Positions 13,163-25,157 of a stretch of 64,000 nt of DNA are shown piece by piece. This DNA is from Lamellibrachia columna. Its lineage: Eukaryota > Annelida > Polychaeta > Sabellida > Siboglinidae. How positions within the stretch are numbered: position 1 is the first letter of the stretch; each line of letters begins with the position of its first letter. A program made the translations under genes and the position numbers. The DNA lies in NCBI GenBank assembly GCA_963662155.1, contig OY759261.1, positions 33,460,522 to 33,524,521 on the forward strand. Direction: 5' to 3'. The notes under the pieces were generated by a model, which saw only the letters and a list, made by a program, of their open reading frames with translations, had not been told where the DNA came from and did no database searches.

Positions 13163-13548
13163 TATTGTCGTGTGAGTGGTCGCTTCCTCTTAGCATGTTA
13201 CTGTGAAATTTTAACACATTTGTTTTCTCATCTAATATCACCTTTTTAGGTCATCTGCAGGTGATGTGAAGAAATGATACGACAGTCACAGGCTATTGTC
13301 ATTATTTGTGTGGGGCTACTAGAAATAATATAATAGGTTATGTGGTTAACCCTGTTTCATTTCGTGTTGTCCCCAAATTAGGGAATATGTGTTATAAATT
13401 TGTGAAAATAATTAATCACTGCCCTTGCATACATAACATACATACGCCATAAGTGTGCATGTTGATTCATGTGCATACATGTGTATGAATGGATTGAGTG
13501 AGTACTCGTGTACAACGCAATGACACACTATAAACCAGATCTTCTTAC
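12984..13548. other. Intron between copy-B LRR exons
   Basis: Shorter than its copy-A counterpart because about 390 bp present at 3750-4135 is missing here. It contains an expanded TGCG microsatellite at about 13112-13164. No coding sequence. Confidence 0.6.
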
Positions 13549-13632
13549 GTGAGTTCTGTTAGATGTGGCAGGTGAACCAGTGCAGCGGCCAAAGCTGATG
13601 TCCCCTCACCAGACAGGCTGCAGTCGTCCAAA
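13549..13632 (-). CDS. NLR-like gene, LRR exon (type 2, copy B)
   Basis: An 84-bp minus-strand exon, acceptor ATTGCAG, encoding one LRR that begins LDDCSLSGEG and ends LPHLTEL. Three bases differ from 4148-4231: one gives Asn to Asp at the second residue, one is silent in an alanine codon, and one changes the last exon base from G to C. The donor is thus CTCAC|GTAAGA instead of CTCAG|GTAAGA. The GT and +3 to +5 bases are intact, so splicing is probably weakened rather than lost. The split codon to the next exon becomes ACG (Thr) instead of AGG (Arg). Confidence 0.75.
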
Positions 13633-13734
13633 CTGCAATACATATAAATATTGTCAATATAATAATAAAATGAATCTACTGAAGATTACAACACTAAAGT
13701 TTTTAATGTACTTTTATACTTAACGCATAGCATA

Positions 13735-13935
13735 TAATTTGAACTTATCTCATACGTAGCCATGATGTAGTTTCACCTGTAAGTTTAAAGCAGTGAACTT
13801 GCCAATACAGTGCTAATGTGAGGGGGTGACAGGAAGTGGGATGTTGGTTCTAAACAAATGGTGGGTGGTAGGAGGTGGACTCTCAAAAATAGGTGGGTTT
13901 GGTGGGAGGTGGACTCTAAAAATGGTGGTAAGTGG
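13735..13935. other. Copy-B-specific segment of about 200 bp
   Basis: Compared with copy A at about 4325, copy B carries roughly 200 extra bases rich in GGTGG/GGAGG (for example GGTGGGAGGTGGACTCT twice). It could be an insertion in B or a deletion in A. No coding potential. Confidence 0.6.
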
Positions 13936-14917
13936 GAGGTTGGCCATCAAAAAAACTTTTGGGACTGAGGTTGAGTAAGCGTATCTTCTTTGAAGTATTG
14001 TCTAAAAACTAATAAGAAGAAATTTCACTAATGGAGGCCATTCGGTCAGTATTTACGTATCCGTATCTCGGCGCAACACTTATGGAGAACATGCGACCGG
14101 CAAATTCAGCTGACATCAGTGCCTATAAGTTATGGAACTAGCTAAACGTAGTGTGACAAACTATAGCTGAAATAGTCTACTAGTGTCACTCAAAACAGTG
14201 ATCTTGTTGACTTGGATGGAGTTCAAATAAAATGTCAAACACACTACGAATTATAGCGCCTGGGGACTGGACATCTCAATATATGAGCGTGTGGTCAGTT
14301 TTGTTTTCAATGTCTTGTTGACTTGGAATATGTGATGAAAACAGCTAAACTCTGGTTTAGGTTATTTATTTAAAAATTATACATTCACGTGTCTGTTTTG
14401 TGTCATCCAGTAATTAACAAGTTTTAAAACCTAATATTATGTACGTACTACAAGGGTAGATTATTAAAGGTGCACTGTCCCTTTGACAGCAAAACTGTTC
14501 TATGGGAAAGTATTCGAATTCCACAATTTGTGCAGGGTCAAAGTCACCTTGGGGTAACTTTGACCCAACTATGTGTATGCTATACACTGTCCAGCGACTA
14601 CATATTATATAAACTGAGATCATACATACGTAACTGATTACACAATGATAATAAGAAAAAGTATGGAGGGAACCGAGATGACCATAATCTGCCCAGGCTG
14701 GGGTGACTTTGGCCCTGTGCACAAAACGTGTTGTCATGACAAGTGGAACCTCCACATACATTCCATTCACCATCATGGCCGTGTTATTGTAATGCTACAT
14801 CACATTTCTAGGGATTCTGAAAATGTGGTCCTTTTAAAACAAAGTCACACCATAATTATACATGGACCAAAGTCACCCTTTTAACTTTCTGAAAGCACAA
14901 ATTGTAATAAAAGTGGG
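13936..14917. other. Intron, no gene seen
   Basis: Counterpart of 4325-5304 in copy A. No exon is recognised on either strand. The minus-strand open frame at 14414-14776 is discussed under rejected items. Confidence 0.5.
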
Positions 14918-15887
14918 CAGGCCTTGACATTAAGCTTTTGTACCCAGTGGCCCACCGGGCCAGTAGATGTTAAAAGTTAATTGCCCCCCAAAAAAGTTAC
15001 GTACTGGCCTGAAATATTTTTTTATTGATTAAGAAAACACTATTTTTTGTAACACATCGCATTACAACTCGACAACTACAACCATTTCGTATGGCAGACA
15101 ATGCTGCTGCACGAATCGTTTGAGTATCATATGCCCTCTGTTGAAACCGCAGGCGCAGCAGGTCGCGTTTTGAGAACGACGAGTGATGTCGCCACGTGCG
15201 TATCGAGTTACAGCTAGTTTTACTCAAAAATACGACGGGCGAATCGCACCTGACACTGTATATAACTATGACTGTTACAATTGGGTTTATTTCTTTCGAA
15301 TATAATTTTTTGGACTGAAGTACAAAGTTACGGTAAACTTAGCTATCTGCGCCCTAGCGGGTCCTGGAATGTACGTTAGGCACTGTCGTGACACCTAGCG
15401 GACAGTCTGCGAACCAGTCGGTTTATACGAAATTGGTACGTCAAAGGCGTATCGCAATAGCCGATACGTATCGCGCAGAGGAAAATGCTGCGATATACCG
15501 ATATTGTACTGGTATCATGGCACAATCTTAGTAGGACTAAAATATAGGCATCCGCAATTCACAAAAAGTCCACGTCGTCGCTAGTAGCAACGTCATGCGG
15601 ACTTTTTTGTGAGGGTCGTACATATCAAAACAAGATCGCAACTATTCAAAGCGACAAAACTAAATCAGATGAGATGAAGATTATGTTTAATTGTAGCGCT
15701 GGGGTGGATGGCAAGGAAGGACAAGCTATTGAAACGGTGACATTTGGCTGTGACTAATGGGATAAACACGATCTGAAACTATGTTGGCTCCCACGGCCAG
15801 TAAAATATGGAAACTTGTGGCCCGAAATGGCCCAACAGCCCCAAAAAAGGTGCCAGGCCAGCGGACCAGTGGTAATGTCAAGGCCTG
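14918..15887. mobile_element. Non-autonomous hAT-like foldback element, copy B
   Basis: Duplicate of 5305-6248 with the same terminal CAGGCCTTGACATTAA inverted repeats and the same GTGGG flanks, so it was present before the segmental duplication. Its central palindrome (about 15565-15607) has decayed by substitutions and a small deletion, while in copy A it is near perfect. Confidence 0.6.
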
Positions 15888-16749
15888 GTGGGAATATGTC
15901 ATTATAAATTGATATTTATTTCATACCGTCATTCGATCTTAGATACTATTATTGTTCTTAGATCTTAGACTGTGAGTTAATGGTGAGTCCAGCACCTACG
16001 GCCTGTCCATGGTAAAGTTGCACACCATTCAGAATGTTGGCTAAAATGTCGAAACACGTTTCGTAATTTTCTCAGAACATTCACATTCAAAAGGATCAAA
16101 TTCTCAGAATTGCTAGTAAAGTGCTGTAGCATTACAATAGTACCATAATTTTGTTGAGTGGAACCCGTACTGACTTCCCAGGTTCCATGACAACTCAAAT
16201 CACCACAGTTTACGGTACTTAATAAAAAACCTGAAACAGCTCTTTGTTATTTTCGGTTATAAAAAGTGTCTACACTGCTTCACATACAACCTTTAAATGT
16301 GGGGCATGGCCACAGCGCCCTCTGGTATTTGGACACTGTCTCCACTTGTACACTCTGTCACATAGTCCAAGGACAGTTCCAAGAAACTTACATGTACTGA
16401 AAAACTTTCTGACGAATGAAAAACTGTTTAACTAATGTAAGCAACTGAAAGCAGAGACTGTCAGTAATAATTTCACACTTTCAGCTTCTGCAGGAAGGCA
16501 ACACTCCTGTAACTTCACAAGAAGTCGCGACCCGTCCACTGGAATATGGGGCAACCAAACCGGACGCTGATAATTCTTTTGTATCTCAAACTAGCAGTTC
16601 TTTTCTTGTTGTCAAATTTTTTTTGCATATAAACATTTAAATTCTCATCAGTAGTGGGTGTACATTATATCGGTGATGCATTCAACATACCGGGTAATTT
16701 ACACACCCTCCCTGTCGCCAAATCCTGCACACAACCCTGAATATAGTTT

Positions 16750-17300
16750 GTTTACAAGCAGTAAATACGTATGTTGGGAATTTCCCACTGTCATAGATGG
16801 CAATGTGTCATGTTTACAAGCAGTAAATATGTATGATGGGAATCTACCAATGTCATAGATGTCAATGTGTCATGTTTACAATGTTTACAAGCAGTAAATA
16901 CGTATGTTGGGAATCTACCACTGTCATAGATGGCAATGTGTCATGTTTACAAGCAGTAAATACGTATGTTGGGAATCTACCAATGTCATAGATGGCAATG
17001 TGTCATGTTTACAATGTTTACAAACAGTAAATACGTATGATGGGAATCTACCACTGTCATAGATGGCAATGTGTCATGTTTACAATGTTTACAAGCAGTA
17101 AATACGTATGTTGGGAATCTACCACTGTCATAGATGACAATGTGTCATGTTTACAATGTTTACAAGCAGTAAATACGTATGTTGGGAATCTACCACTGTC
17201 ATAGATGGCAATGTGTCATGTTTACAACGTTTACAAGCAGTAAATACATATGTTGGGAATTTACCACTGTCATAGATGGCAATGTGTCATCTTTGTAATG
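16750..17300. repeat. 62/71-bp tandem repeat, copy B
   Basis: About nine units containing GTATGTTGGGAATCTACC and TAGATGGCAATGTGTCATG, most of the longer 71-bp form. The array ends at about 17300, where homology to copy A stops. Confidence 0.9.
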
Positions 17301-17652
17301 CTTATATTTGATTGAATGTTGAAGATTTAAACATTTTGTAATCGACATTTCATACAACTCACTACGAATATATAATGCATAAGGTGCAACAAATGTTAGT
17401 TTGAATACTTTGTAATAAATGCAGATTGAAGGATTCCACCATAATTATAAATGAGAACAGGTGAAAACAAACCTATATATTGTATATAAATTTAATGTAG
17501 ATAATACAGTTATGCTGATTTCATTAAGAAATTAACATGAAAAACATGTATGTACTCGCTCAATTATCCAAAAATAAATGTTCTTTTGGGGAATCAGTTT
17601 CTTCTCTTAATTAACTTCAGTAATATATTATAAATGGTTATATACATAGGTA

Positions 17653-19146
17653 GGGGAGAGTTGCCATTGAGGATGTGGATGAGTGAACATGTAGGCAGAC
17701 CAGTGACAATGTGGCAAGTCGCCAGAATGCTGTTAGTGACTTCAGGAAGGCAGGTCTGTTGTCACTGACCATACACGTATTCCAAGACTCCGACGTCGCT
17801 GCTGCTACAGTATCTAATGTAATCATGGAAGCTGCACGAGAGCACAACCCTATGCCACCTCTGACCCCAGCTGTTGCAGCTCCAGCACTGACAGCTGTTG
17901 CCATGGTGACTGCACAACAGCACAACCCTATGCCACCTCTGACCCCAGCTGTTGCAGCTCCAGCACTGACAGCTGTTGCAATGGTGATCGTACAACAGCA
18001 CAACCCTATGCCACCTCTGACCCCAGCTGTTGCAGCTCCAGCACTGACAGCTGTTGCCATGGTGACTGCACAACAGCACAATCCTATGCCACCTCTGACC
18101 CCAGCTGTTGCAGCTCCAGCACTGACAGCTGTTGCAATGGTGATCGTACAACAGCACAATCCAATGCCACCTCGTACACCAGTTAATTGTTGCAGCTCCA
18201 GCACTGGCAGCTGTTGCCATGGAAGCTGTACGAGAGTTATGCCCACCGAAGAAAGAAACCATAGCTAAACAAAGCAAAGTCGGACCGGAGAAAGCTAGGC
18301 CTACACCCACCCAAGGGCCTAGTACTTCTAAGACCACTGCAACTCAATCGAGAGCACACAACAGTTCTGATCCACCTAAACCTACTCGATTGCAGACAGA
18401 ACAGGTTCCTATGGCCTCTGAAGGATGGCACAGCAGTATACGAATTGCAGGTGACTCTATGCAGGCATAGTGCGACGAGTAATGGATGTTATGAAATACT
18501 CTATGGTGCCAGTGCATGCAATTGCGAGACAGAACATGTTGTCGTTAGCTCTAAAGGATGTTGATCATTTCTGCTAGCCTATTCCGGAGCCACTGACAGA
18601 AGACTATGAACATTAAGCCCTGTTAACATTTCATTTGACTATTGACTAATTTTATGTTTCTAATAAACACTATATTTTACTCACATATTAATTCAAAGTT
18701 TGGACTACATAATTTGCTTGTTTGTCCAGTCGAAGAAGACATGGGACATTGTGTAGAATGGATGGAATTACAAAGATTATGAACACTTGTATTTATTAGT
18801 ATATTGTATTTAACTAATGATAACTATTATTGTTATAATGAACACTATGTGTTACTTATGCATCAATTTATAATTATGCTTAGTCCTATATATAATTATT
18901 TTACTTTTGGTCCAATCGAAGACATTGGGTGGTCCAATCGAGGAAACCATGGCCATGATACCGTTTTGTAATATTTTTTAAATACATTTTTTGCAAAATT
19001 CATCAATTATTTTCTTGTGATTAATAGCTTGTTGTTGAAAATAAAATATAAACTCTATGTTAGTATATTGTTTACATCAATTACATTTGTTTTCGCGTCT
19101 ATATTCAAGTTTATCGTTAGGGGTCCCAATCCCTGCAACTCTCCCC
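17653..19146 (+). mobile_element. Pogo/Tc1-mariner-type DNA transposon, internally deleted
   Basis: The left end GGGGAGAGTTGC (17653-17664) and the right end GCAACTCTCCCC (19135-19146) are perfect 12-bp terminal inverted repeats. Both are flanked by TA (17651-17652 and 19147-19148), the target duplication typical of this superfamily. The 1.49-kb interior keeps only the C-terminal part of a pogo/Tigger-like transposase. That part starts almost immediately after the left inverted repeat, so the 5' coding half has been deleted. It sits in about 2.1 kb found only in copy B, so insertion postdates the segmental duplication or the sequence was lost from A. Confidence 0.85.
17665..18470 (+). pseudogene. 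Pogo-like transposase C-terminal remnant
   Basis: Pogo/Tigger transposases end with conserved blocks (family knowledge) that are visible here. GRPVTMWQVA lies at about 17692-17721. It is followed after a frame change by NAVSDFRKAGL, matching the NAxxGFrkxGIxPL block, and by VFQDSD. Next come about 4.5 copies of a 78-bp (26-residue) Pro/Ala-rich repeat with HNPMPPLTPA (17838-18185). A second frame change near 18185-18200 (about four extra bases relative to the repeat) leads to a Lys-rich tail containing GPSTSKT, ending at 18470. The N-terminal DNA-binding domain and the DDE catalytic core are absent. It cannot encode an active transposase. Confidence 0.75.
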
Positions 19147-19594
19147 TAACAAGGTAGTAATAATTAAATAGTTGTTGCAAGTGGTTAACCATACCATGGA
19201 TTTGCTCTATCAAGTGACAATGTGTGATTAATTGAATCAACTCCAAACACTTTACTGTGCACTAATTCAATTACATAATTTTTTGAAAATCTTGTAAACA
19301 TTATGTTTACAAGATTTGTGGTGCGATCTCTTTTAATCACAATTATACAACTAACAATAACCAAAATGTTTAATAACACTGTGGAAGAATGATCAATATC
19401 ATCATTTGTACTAAATGGAGTTGTTATATTTCACATGGTTTAATCCTCAAGAGTCTAACAGTTACTCAGGTTGTGTTATGTTACAGCGAGTTTTAAATAA
19501 TATGCCAGAAACACGTCCCATACCAAAGCCTAAGCTAAACGTAACTAGGCATGTCCGTCACATATATCTCTCTCCAAACATCACATCATTTGAA

Positions 19595-19795
19595 TTTGTG
19601 CTGATTAATGTTATATACTAGGCATTTACACAGATCCCCTTTCGCTTAGGTTGAAATAAAATATGTGCTGATTAATGTAATATACCAGGCTTTTACATAA
19701 GTCCCCTTTCGCCTAGGTTGAAACAAAAGAAATGTGTGCTGATTAATGTAACATACTAGGCATTTACACAGGTTCCCTTTCCCTTTCAGGCAATG
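19595..19795. repeat. About 70-bp repeat, 3 copies
   Basis: GTGCTGATTAATGT followed by ACTAGGCATTTACACAG and CCCCTTTCG recurs three times at 66-73 bp spacing. Copy A has one unit at about 8365-8425. Confidence 0.8.
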
Positions 19796-19799
19796 CTGA

Positions 19800-20030
19800 C
19801 TCGTCCTCTGGTGCTTTTCAATGCACTGTTTCATTAATCAATGCATCTATAGTTGAGACAGCGATGCCATTAAATGTATTGTTCATATTTAAGACAGGTT
19901 TACCGTTCAGTTAGAACAGCTTCTTAGCACACAAAACCAGTTCGATTGCTAAGTTTGTGTTAATAAAGCATAATATTTGGTACACATGTGCTATGACAAT
20001 AAGGAGCACCTTAAAGAATGTGGTTTAACA
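19800..20030. repeat. Dispersed repeat X, copy 1
   Basis: About 200 bp, including GACAGCGATGCCATTAAATG and TTAGCACACAAAAC, recurs at 25690-25890. A shorter fragment (GGTACACATGTGCTATGACA) recurs at about 26115. It lies just beyond the 3' end of the minus-strand retrotransposon at 20323-21175. Class unknown. Confidence 0.75.
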
Positions 20031-20322
20031 ACCCTAGAGACAAGGATGTTAAGAGGAGATTAAATTGAATTGAATGGACATGAAAATATTGATATATGTT
20101 TTTCTCACTGGAACAAATTATCTACAGATTGTATGTTTGTGCTAGCTGCATGAATATGTTTAAAAAAGGTAGATATATACTGATTGATAATTTTATTTTC
20201 ATTCGGTAACATATTTAGTTTTACACTATTTTCGATGGTCTAGCCATTCACGCATCATTTACATATCAATTATACGACATATATTTACCTATGTACATAG
20301 AATAAAAAATAAAAAAAATTAA

Positions 20323-21175
20323 TCATAACATACATAAAATTAAATAGATAAATACAGAGAATATTTTAAATGGTGGTGTAGCACTCAAATATTTGTGTAG
20401 TGAATTCTTAAAGCTTCCAACAGACTGGCTCAATAACTTCAAACCAGACACACTGAAACTGCATTGATAATAGGCAGTTCTGGCTTTAGGTGGTTTTGGC
20501 TGTGAGGCATTTCTGGTATTATAGGAGTGACTATTTGATGTAAACACGTCACACAAATATTGTGGTGCTGGACCATTCACACATTTGTACATAAAAACAC
20601 ATTTATGAAAATCCCTTCTTTGTTGTAATGATAGCCAGCCTAGCTATTTGAAGATAGTGCTTCTGTTTTCTCGAGTACTAGACCCAGATATGAGTTTAGC
20701 AGCTCTAGATTGTAGTTTCTGGAGTCTGGTTTTGCTGGTTATTGAGGATGAATCATAGACTACATCTCTGTAATCGAAGTTGGTTTGAACTATTGAATTA
20801 TATAAATGCTTAAGAGTGTCAATTGGTACTATTTTACGAAGAGATCTTAGGATTCCTATCTTGGCTGAGATTTTATGAATCATGTTATTAATGTGGTCGT
20901 CCCATTTGAGATTTGAGTCTATATACATACCAGGGTACTTGGCTACTGATACATGCTTGAATGGTTCATTATTGATATGAATTCTAACATCAGCCATCTT
21001 GGCAATGGACTGATGGGAGCCAATTAGCATAAATTCGCATTTCTGTACATTAAGACTAAGTCTGTTAATATCAAAATACTCTTTGACTTTACATAGATCA
21101 CTGTTAATGTTGGATTCTAATTCAGCTGAACACTCAGGTTTTGCAGCGATATATCTCAGGGGGGCAGGTTACACA
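20323..21175 (-). pseudogene. Non-LTR retrotransposon 3' fragment (RT C-terminal part)
   Basis: The minus strand is open from about 21160 to 20323 except for a single in-frame TAG at 20641-20643. The peptide shows the usual end of a Jockey/CR1/RTE-like reverse transcriptase: NRLSLNVQKCEFMLIG, then YPGMYIDSNLKWDDHI, then ILRSLRKIVP, and the tail GWLSLQQRRDFHKC...NTRNA. The 5' end is truncated near 21175. An A/T-rich tail follows at 20290-20322. With only one stop in about 280 codons this is one of the younger insertions in the window. No catalytic motif is retained. Confidence 0.85.
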
Positions 21176-21430
21176 CAGATAAAATGTTGGACTCTTGATA
21201 AGCCTATGGCTTCCTTGTCCACTTGACATCTGGGCCTATCCCTTGGATGGCAATATTGCTAAATGTTGTTAAATCATCAAAATGAGCTCATTCGACAGCC
21301 TGCATCATCAACACCTTGAGGCTAGGTGGTGGAAGATGGGAAAAGGTATGAGGGCTATGTTCCTGCTACATTTGAAAGGGGATATTTTGTTAATTGTATG
21401 TTATTCCCTGGATATTTATATACCAGCAGT

Positions 21431-21507
21431 GTGCCACAAAATAAAACTATCAGGATATGAATAGAAAAACCACCATTGCAACAATCAACCTGATCACTTA
21501 ATTCAAC

Positions 21508-21593
<86 letters not shown>

Positions 21594-21626
21594 AATTCAT
21601 ATCCTGAAAGTTAGATTTTGTGGCAC
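21431..21626. repeat. 32-bp inverted repeat enclosing an (AT)n microsatellite
   Basis: GTGCCACAAAAT...CAGGATATGAAT (21431-21462) and its inverted copy (21595-21626) match at all but about three of 32 positions. The (AT)41 tract at 21509-21590 is in the loop. A third, direct copy of the GCCACAAAATCTAACT part lies at about 21667-21692 beside another TA tract. This resembles a foldback or MITE whose interior became a microsatellite. Confidence 0.75.
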
Positions 21627-21814
21627 TTTGTTATATATAAAAATATATATATATATATACACACACCAGCCACAAAATCTAACTACCAGGATATATACAT
21701 ATATATAAAAAATTACAATTTAACCCATTATTTGTTGAACATAGCAACTGAAATAAGGCAAGGCAGACTTTTCTCTGGTGCCATTCAATGTACTATTCTA
21801 TTGATTGTTACAAC

Positions 21815-22175
21815 CAGTAATGTAATGATCAACCGGTAATGTAATAATCGACCAGTAATGTAATAATTCGACCAGTAATGTAATAAAAATTATGATTATA
21901 ATAATGATGATGACGATGATGATGTTAATGATGATAAAGAAGGTGATGATGAGGGTGATAAAACATTATTATGACAATTAAGGGGTCATCTTAGTGACGA
22001 TGATAATGATGATTAAAATTATGATAATGATTATGATGATAATAATGATGATGACATTAATAATGATGAAGACAATTAAGCAGTCTAAGTGATGATGATG
22101 ATGATGATGACAATGAGGGCGATCATTATTATGATTATGAGGATGAAAACAATTATATCCTGCTTCTCCTCTTGA
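21815..22175. repeat. Simple and short tandem repeats (ACCAGTAATGTAATAATC, GAT-rich)
   Basis: Four units of about 18-20 bp containing CCAGTAATGTAATAA lie at 21815-21885. They are followed by about 280 bp of GAT/AAT-rich low-complexity sequence. No gene. Confidence 0.85.
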
Positions 22176-22297
22176 TCATCGTCATCATCATCCTCATGTT
22201 CACCCTTACAACGGCTAGCCATGCTGACACCCACTCGACGTTCACAAACTTATGATCACAAATGCATGTTTTCTGGGAGGACATATGGAATGCCATT

Positions 22298-22412
22298 CAT
22301 GCCAGGTAACACACGGCAGTAACTACATGCCAGGTAACACACGGCAGTAACTACATGCCAAGTAACACACGGCAGTAACTACATGCCAGGTAACACACGG
22401 CAGTAACTACAT
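22298..22412. repeat. 28-bp tandem repeat, 4 copies
   Basis: Four near-identical units containing GCCAGGTAACACACGGCAG stand directly left of the 67-bp array. Confidence 0.9.
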
Positions 22413-22415
22413 GTT

Positions 22416-25098
22416 GGCAAACGATGGGACGAGTCAGACAGAGTGGTAAGGAAGAACGGGGGTCACTAAAAAGGTTCACTTCAACAAACGATAGGACGAG
22501 TCAGACAGAGTGGTAAGGAAGAACGGGGGTCACTAAAAAGGTTCACCTCAACAAACGATAGGACGAGTCAGACAGAGTGGTAAGGAAGAACGGGGGTCAC
22601 TAAAAAGGTTCACCTCAACAAACGATAGGACGAGTCAGACAGAGTGGTAAGGAAGAACGGGGGTCACTAAAAAGGTTCACCTCAATAAACGATAGGACGA
22701 CTCAGACAGAGTGGTAAGGAAGAACGGGGGTCACTAAAAAGGTTCACCTCAACAAACGATAGGACGAGTCAGACAGAGTGGTAAGGAAGAACGGGGGTCA
22801 CTAAAAAGGTTCACCTCAACAAACGATAGGACGAGTCAGACAGAGTGGTAAGGAAGAACGGGGGTCACTAAAAAGGTTCACCTCAACAAACGATAGGACG
22901 ACTCAGACAGAGTGGTAAGGAAGAACGGGGGTCACTAAAAAGGTTCACCTCAACAAACGATAGGACGAGTCAGACAGAGTGGTAAGGAAGAACGGGGGTC
23001 ACTAAAAAGGTTCACCTCAACAAACGATAGGACGAGTCAGACAGAGTGGTAAGGAAGAACGGGGGTCACTAAAAAGGTTCACCTCAACAAACGATAGGAC
23101 GAGTCAGACAGAGTGGTAAGGAAGAACGGGGGTCACTAAAAAGGTTCACCTCAACAAACGATAGGACGACTCAGACAGAGTGGTAAGGAAGAACGGGGGT
23201 CATTAAAAAGGTTCACCTCAACAAACGATGGGACGAGTCAGACAGAGTGGTAAGGAAGAACGGGGGTCATTAAAAAGGTTCACCTCAACAAACGATGGGA
23301 CGAGTCAGACAGAGTGGTAAGGAAGAACGGGGGTCATTAAAAAGGTTCACCTCAACAAACGATAGGACGAGTCAGACAGAGTGGTAAGGAAGAACGGGGG
23401 TCATTAAAAAGGTTCACCTCAACAAACGATAGGACGAGTCAGACAGAGTGGTAAGGAAGAACGGGGGTCATTAAAAAGGTTCACCTCAACAAACGATGGG
23501 ACGAGTCAGACAGAGTGGTAAGGAAGAACGGGGGTCATTAAAAAGGTTCACCTCAACAAACGATGGGACGACTCAGACAGAGTGGTAAGGAAGAACGGGG
23601 GTCATTAAAAAGGTTCACCTCAACAAACGATGGGACGAGTCAGACAGAGTGGTAAGGAAGAACGGGGGTCATTAAAAAGGTTCACCTCAACAAACGATGG
23701 GACGAGTCAGACAGAGTGGTAAGGAAGAACGGGGGTCATTAAAAAGGTTCACCTCAACAAACGATGGGACGAGTCAGACAGAGTGGTAAGGAAGAACGGG
23801 GGTCATTAAAAAGGTTCACCTCAACAAACGATGGGACGAGTCAGACAGAGTGGTAAGGAAGAACGGGGGTCATTAAAAAGGTTCACCTCAACAAACGATG
23901 GGACGAGTCAGACAGAGTGGTAAGGAAGAACGGGGGTCATTAAAAAGGTTCACCTCAACAAACGATGGGACGAGTCAGACAGAGTGGTAAGGAAGAACGG
24001 GGGTCATTAAAAAGGTTCACCTCAACAAACGATGGGACGAGTCAGACAGAGTGGTAAGGAAGAACGGGGGTCATTAAAAAGGTTCACCTCAACAAACGAT
24101 AGGACGAGTCAGACAGAGTGGTAAGGAAGAACGGGGGTCATTAAAACGGTTCACCTCAACAAACGATAGGACGAGTCAGACAGAGTGGTAAGGAAGAACG
24201 GGGGTCATTAAAAAGGTTCACCTCAACAAACGATAGGACGAGTCAGACAGAGTGGTAAGGAAGAACGGGGGTCATTAAAAAGGTTCACCTCAACAAACAA
24301 TAGGACGACTCAGACAGAGTGGTAAGGAAGAACGGGGGTCATTAAAAAGGTTCACCTCAACAAACGATAGGACGAGTCAGACAGAGTGGTAAGGAAGAAC
24401 GGGGGTCATTAAAAAGGTTCACCTCAACAAACGATAGGACGAGTCAGACAGAGTGGTAAGGAAGAACGGGGGTCATTAAAAAGGTTCACCTCAACAAACG
24501 ATAGGACGAGTCAGACAGAGTGGTAAGGAAGAACGGGGGTCATTAAAAAGGTTCACCTCAACAAACGATAGGACGAGTCAGACAGAGTGGTAAGGAAGAA
24601 CGGGGGTCATTAATAAGGTTCACCTCAACAAACGATAGGACGAGTCAGACAGAGTGGTAAGGAAGAACGGGGGTCATTAATAAGGTTCACCTCAACAAAC
24701 GATAGGACGACTCAGACAGAGTGGTAAGGAAGAACGGGGGTCATTAAAAAGGTTCACCTCAACAAACGATAGGACGAGTCAGACATAGTGGTAAGGAAGA
24801 ACGGGGGTCACTAAAAAGGTTCACCTCAACAAACGATAGGACGAGTCAGACAGAGTGGTAAGGAAGAACGGGGGTCACTAAAAAGGTTCACCTCAACAAA
24901 CGATAGGACGAGTCAGACAGAGTGGTAAGGAAGAACGGGGGTCATTAAAAAGGTTCACCTCAACAAACGATAGGACGAGTCAGACAGAGTGGTAAGGAAG
25001 AACGGGGGTCATTAAAAAGGTTCACCTCAACAAACGATAGGACGAGTCAGACAGAGTGGTAAGGAAGAACGGGGGTCATTAAAAAGGTTCACCTCAAC
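22416..25098. repeat. 67-bp minisatellite, about 40 copies
   Basis: The unit contains AACGATAGGACGAGTCAGAC, AGAGTGGTAAGGAAGAACGG and TTCACCTCAACA. The length is almost constant at 67 bp. Variants occur at few positions (GATAGG/GATGGG, GACGAG/GACGAC, GTCACT/GTCATT) and are clustered in blocks: the left third is mostly CACT, the middle CATT with GATGGG. This indicates expansion by unequal exchange of multi-unit blocks. There is no open frame across it. Confidence 0.98.
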
Positions 25099-25157
25099 AA
25101 ATGAAAGAGGTAATCTACACTCAATTAAGGGATCATTTCAAACAATTATTTAAGGGT

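Noticed and set aside
14414..14776. Minus-strand 120-codon open frame shared with 4800-5108
   Set aside because: A one-base length difference changes its start between duplicates, no recognisable domain and no splice or promoter support.
20323..21175. Host gene with an open frame on minus
   Set aside because: Sequence blocks are those of a non-LTR reverse transcriptase C-terminus with an A/T-rich tail and a premature stop.
22416..25098. CRISPR array
   Set aside because: Units are contiguous tandem repeats with no distinct spacers, and the surrounding sequence is animal genomic DNA.
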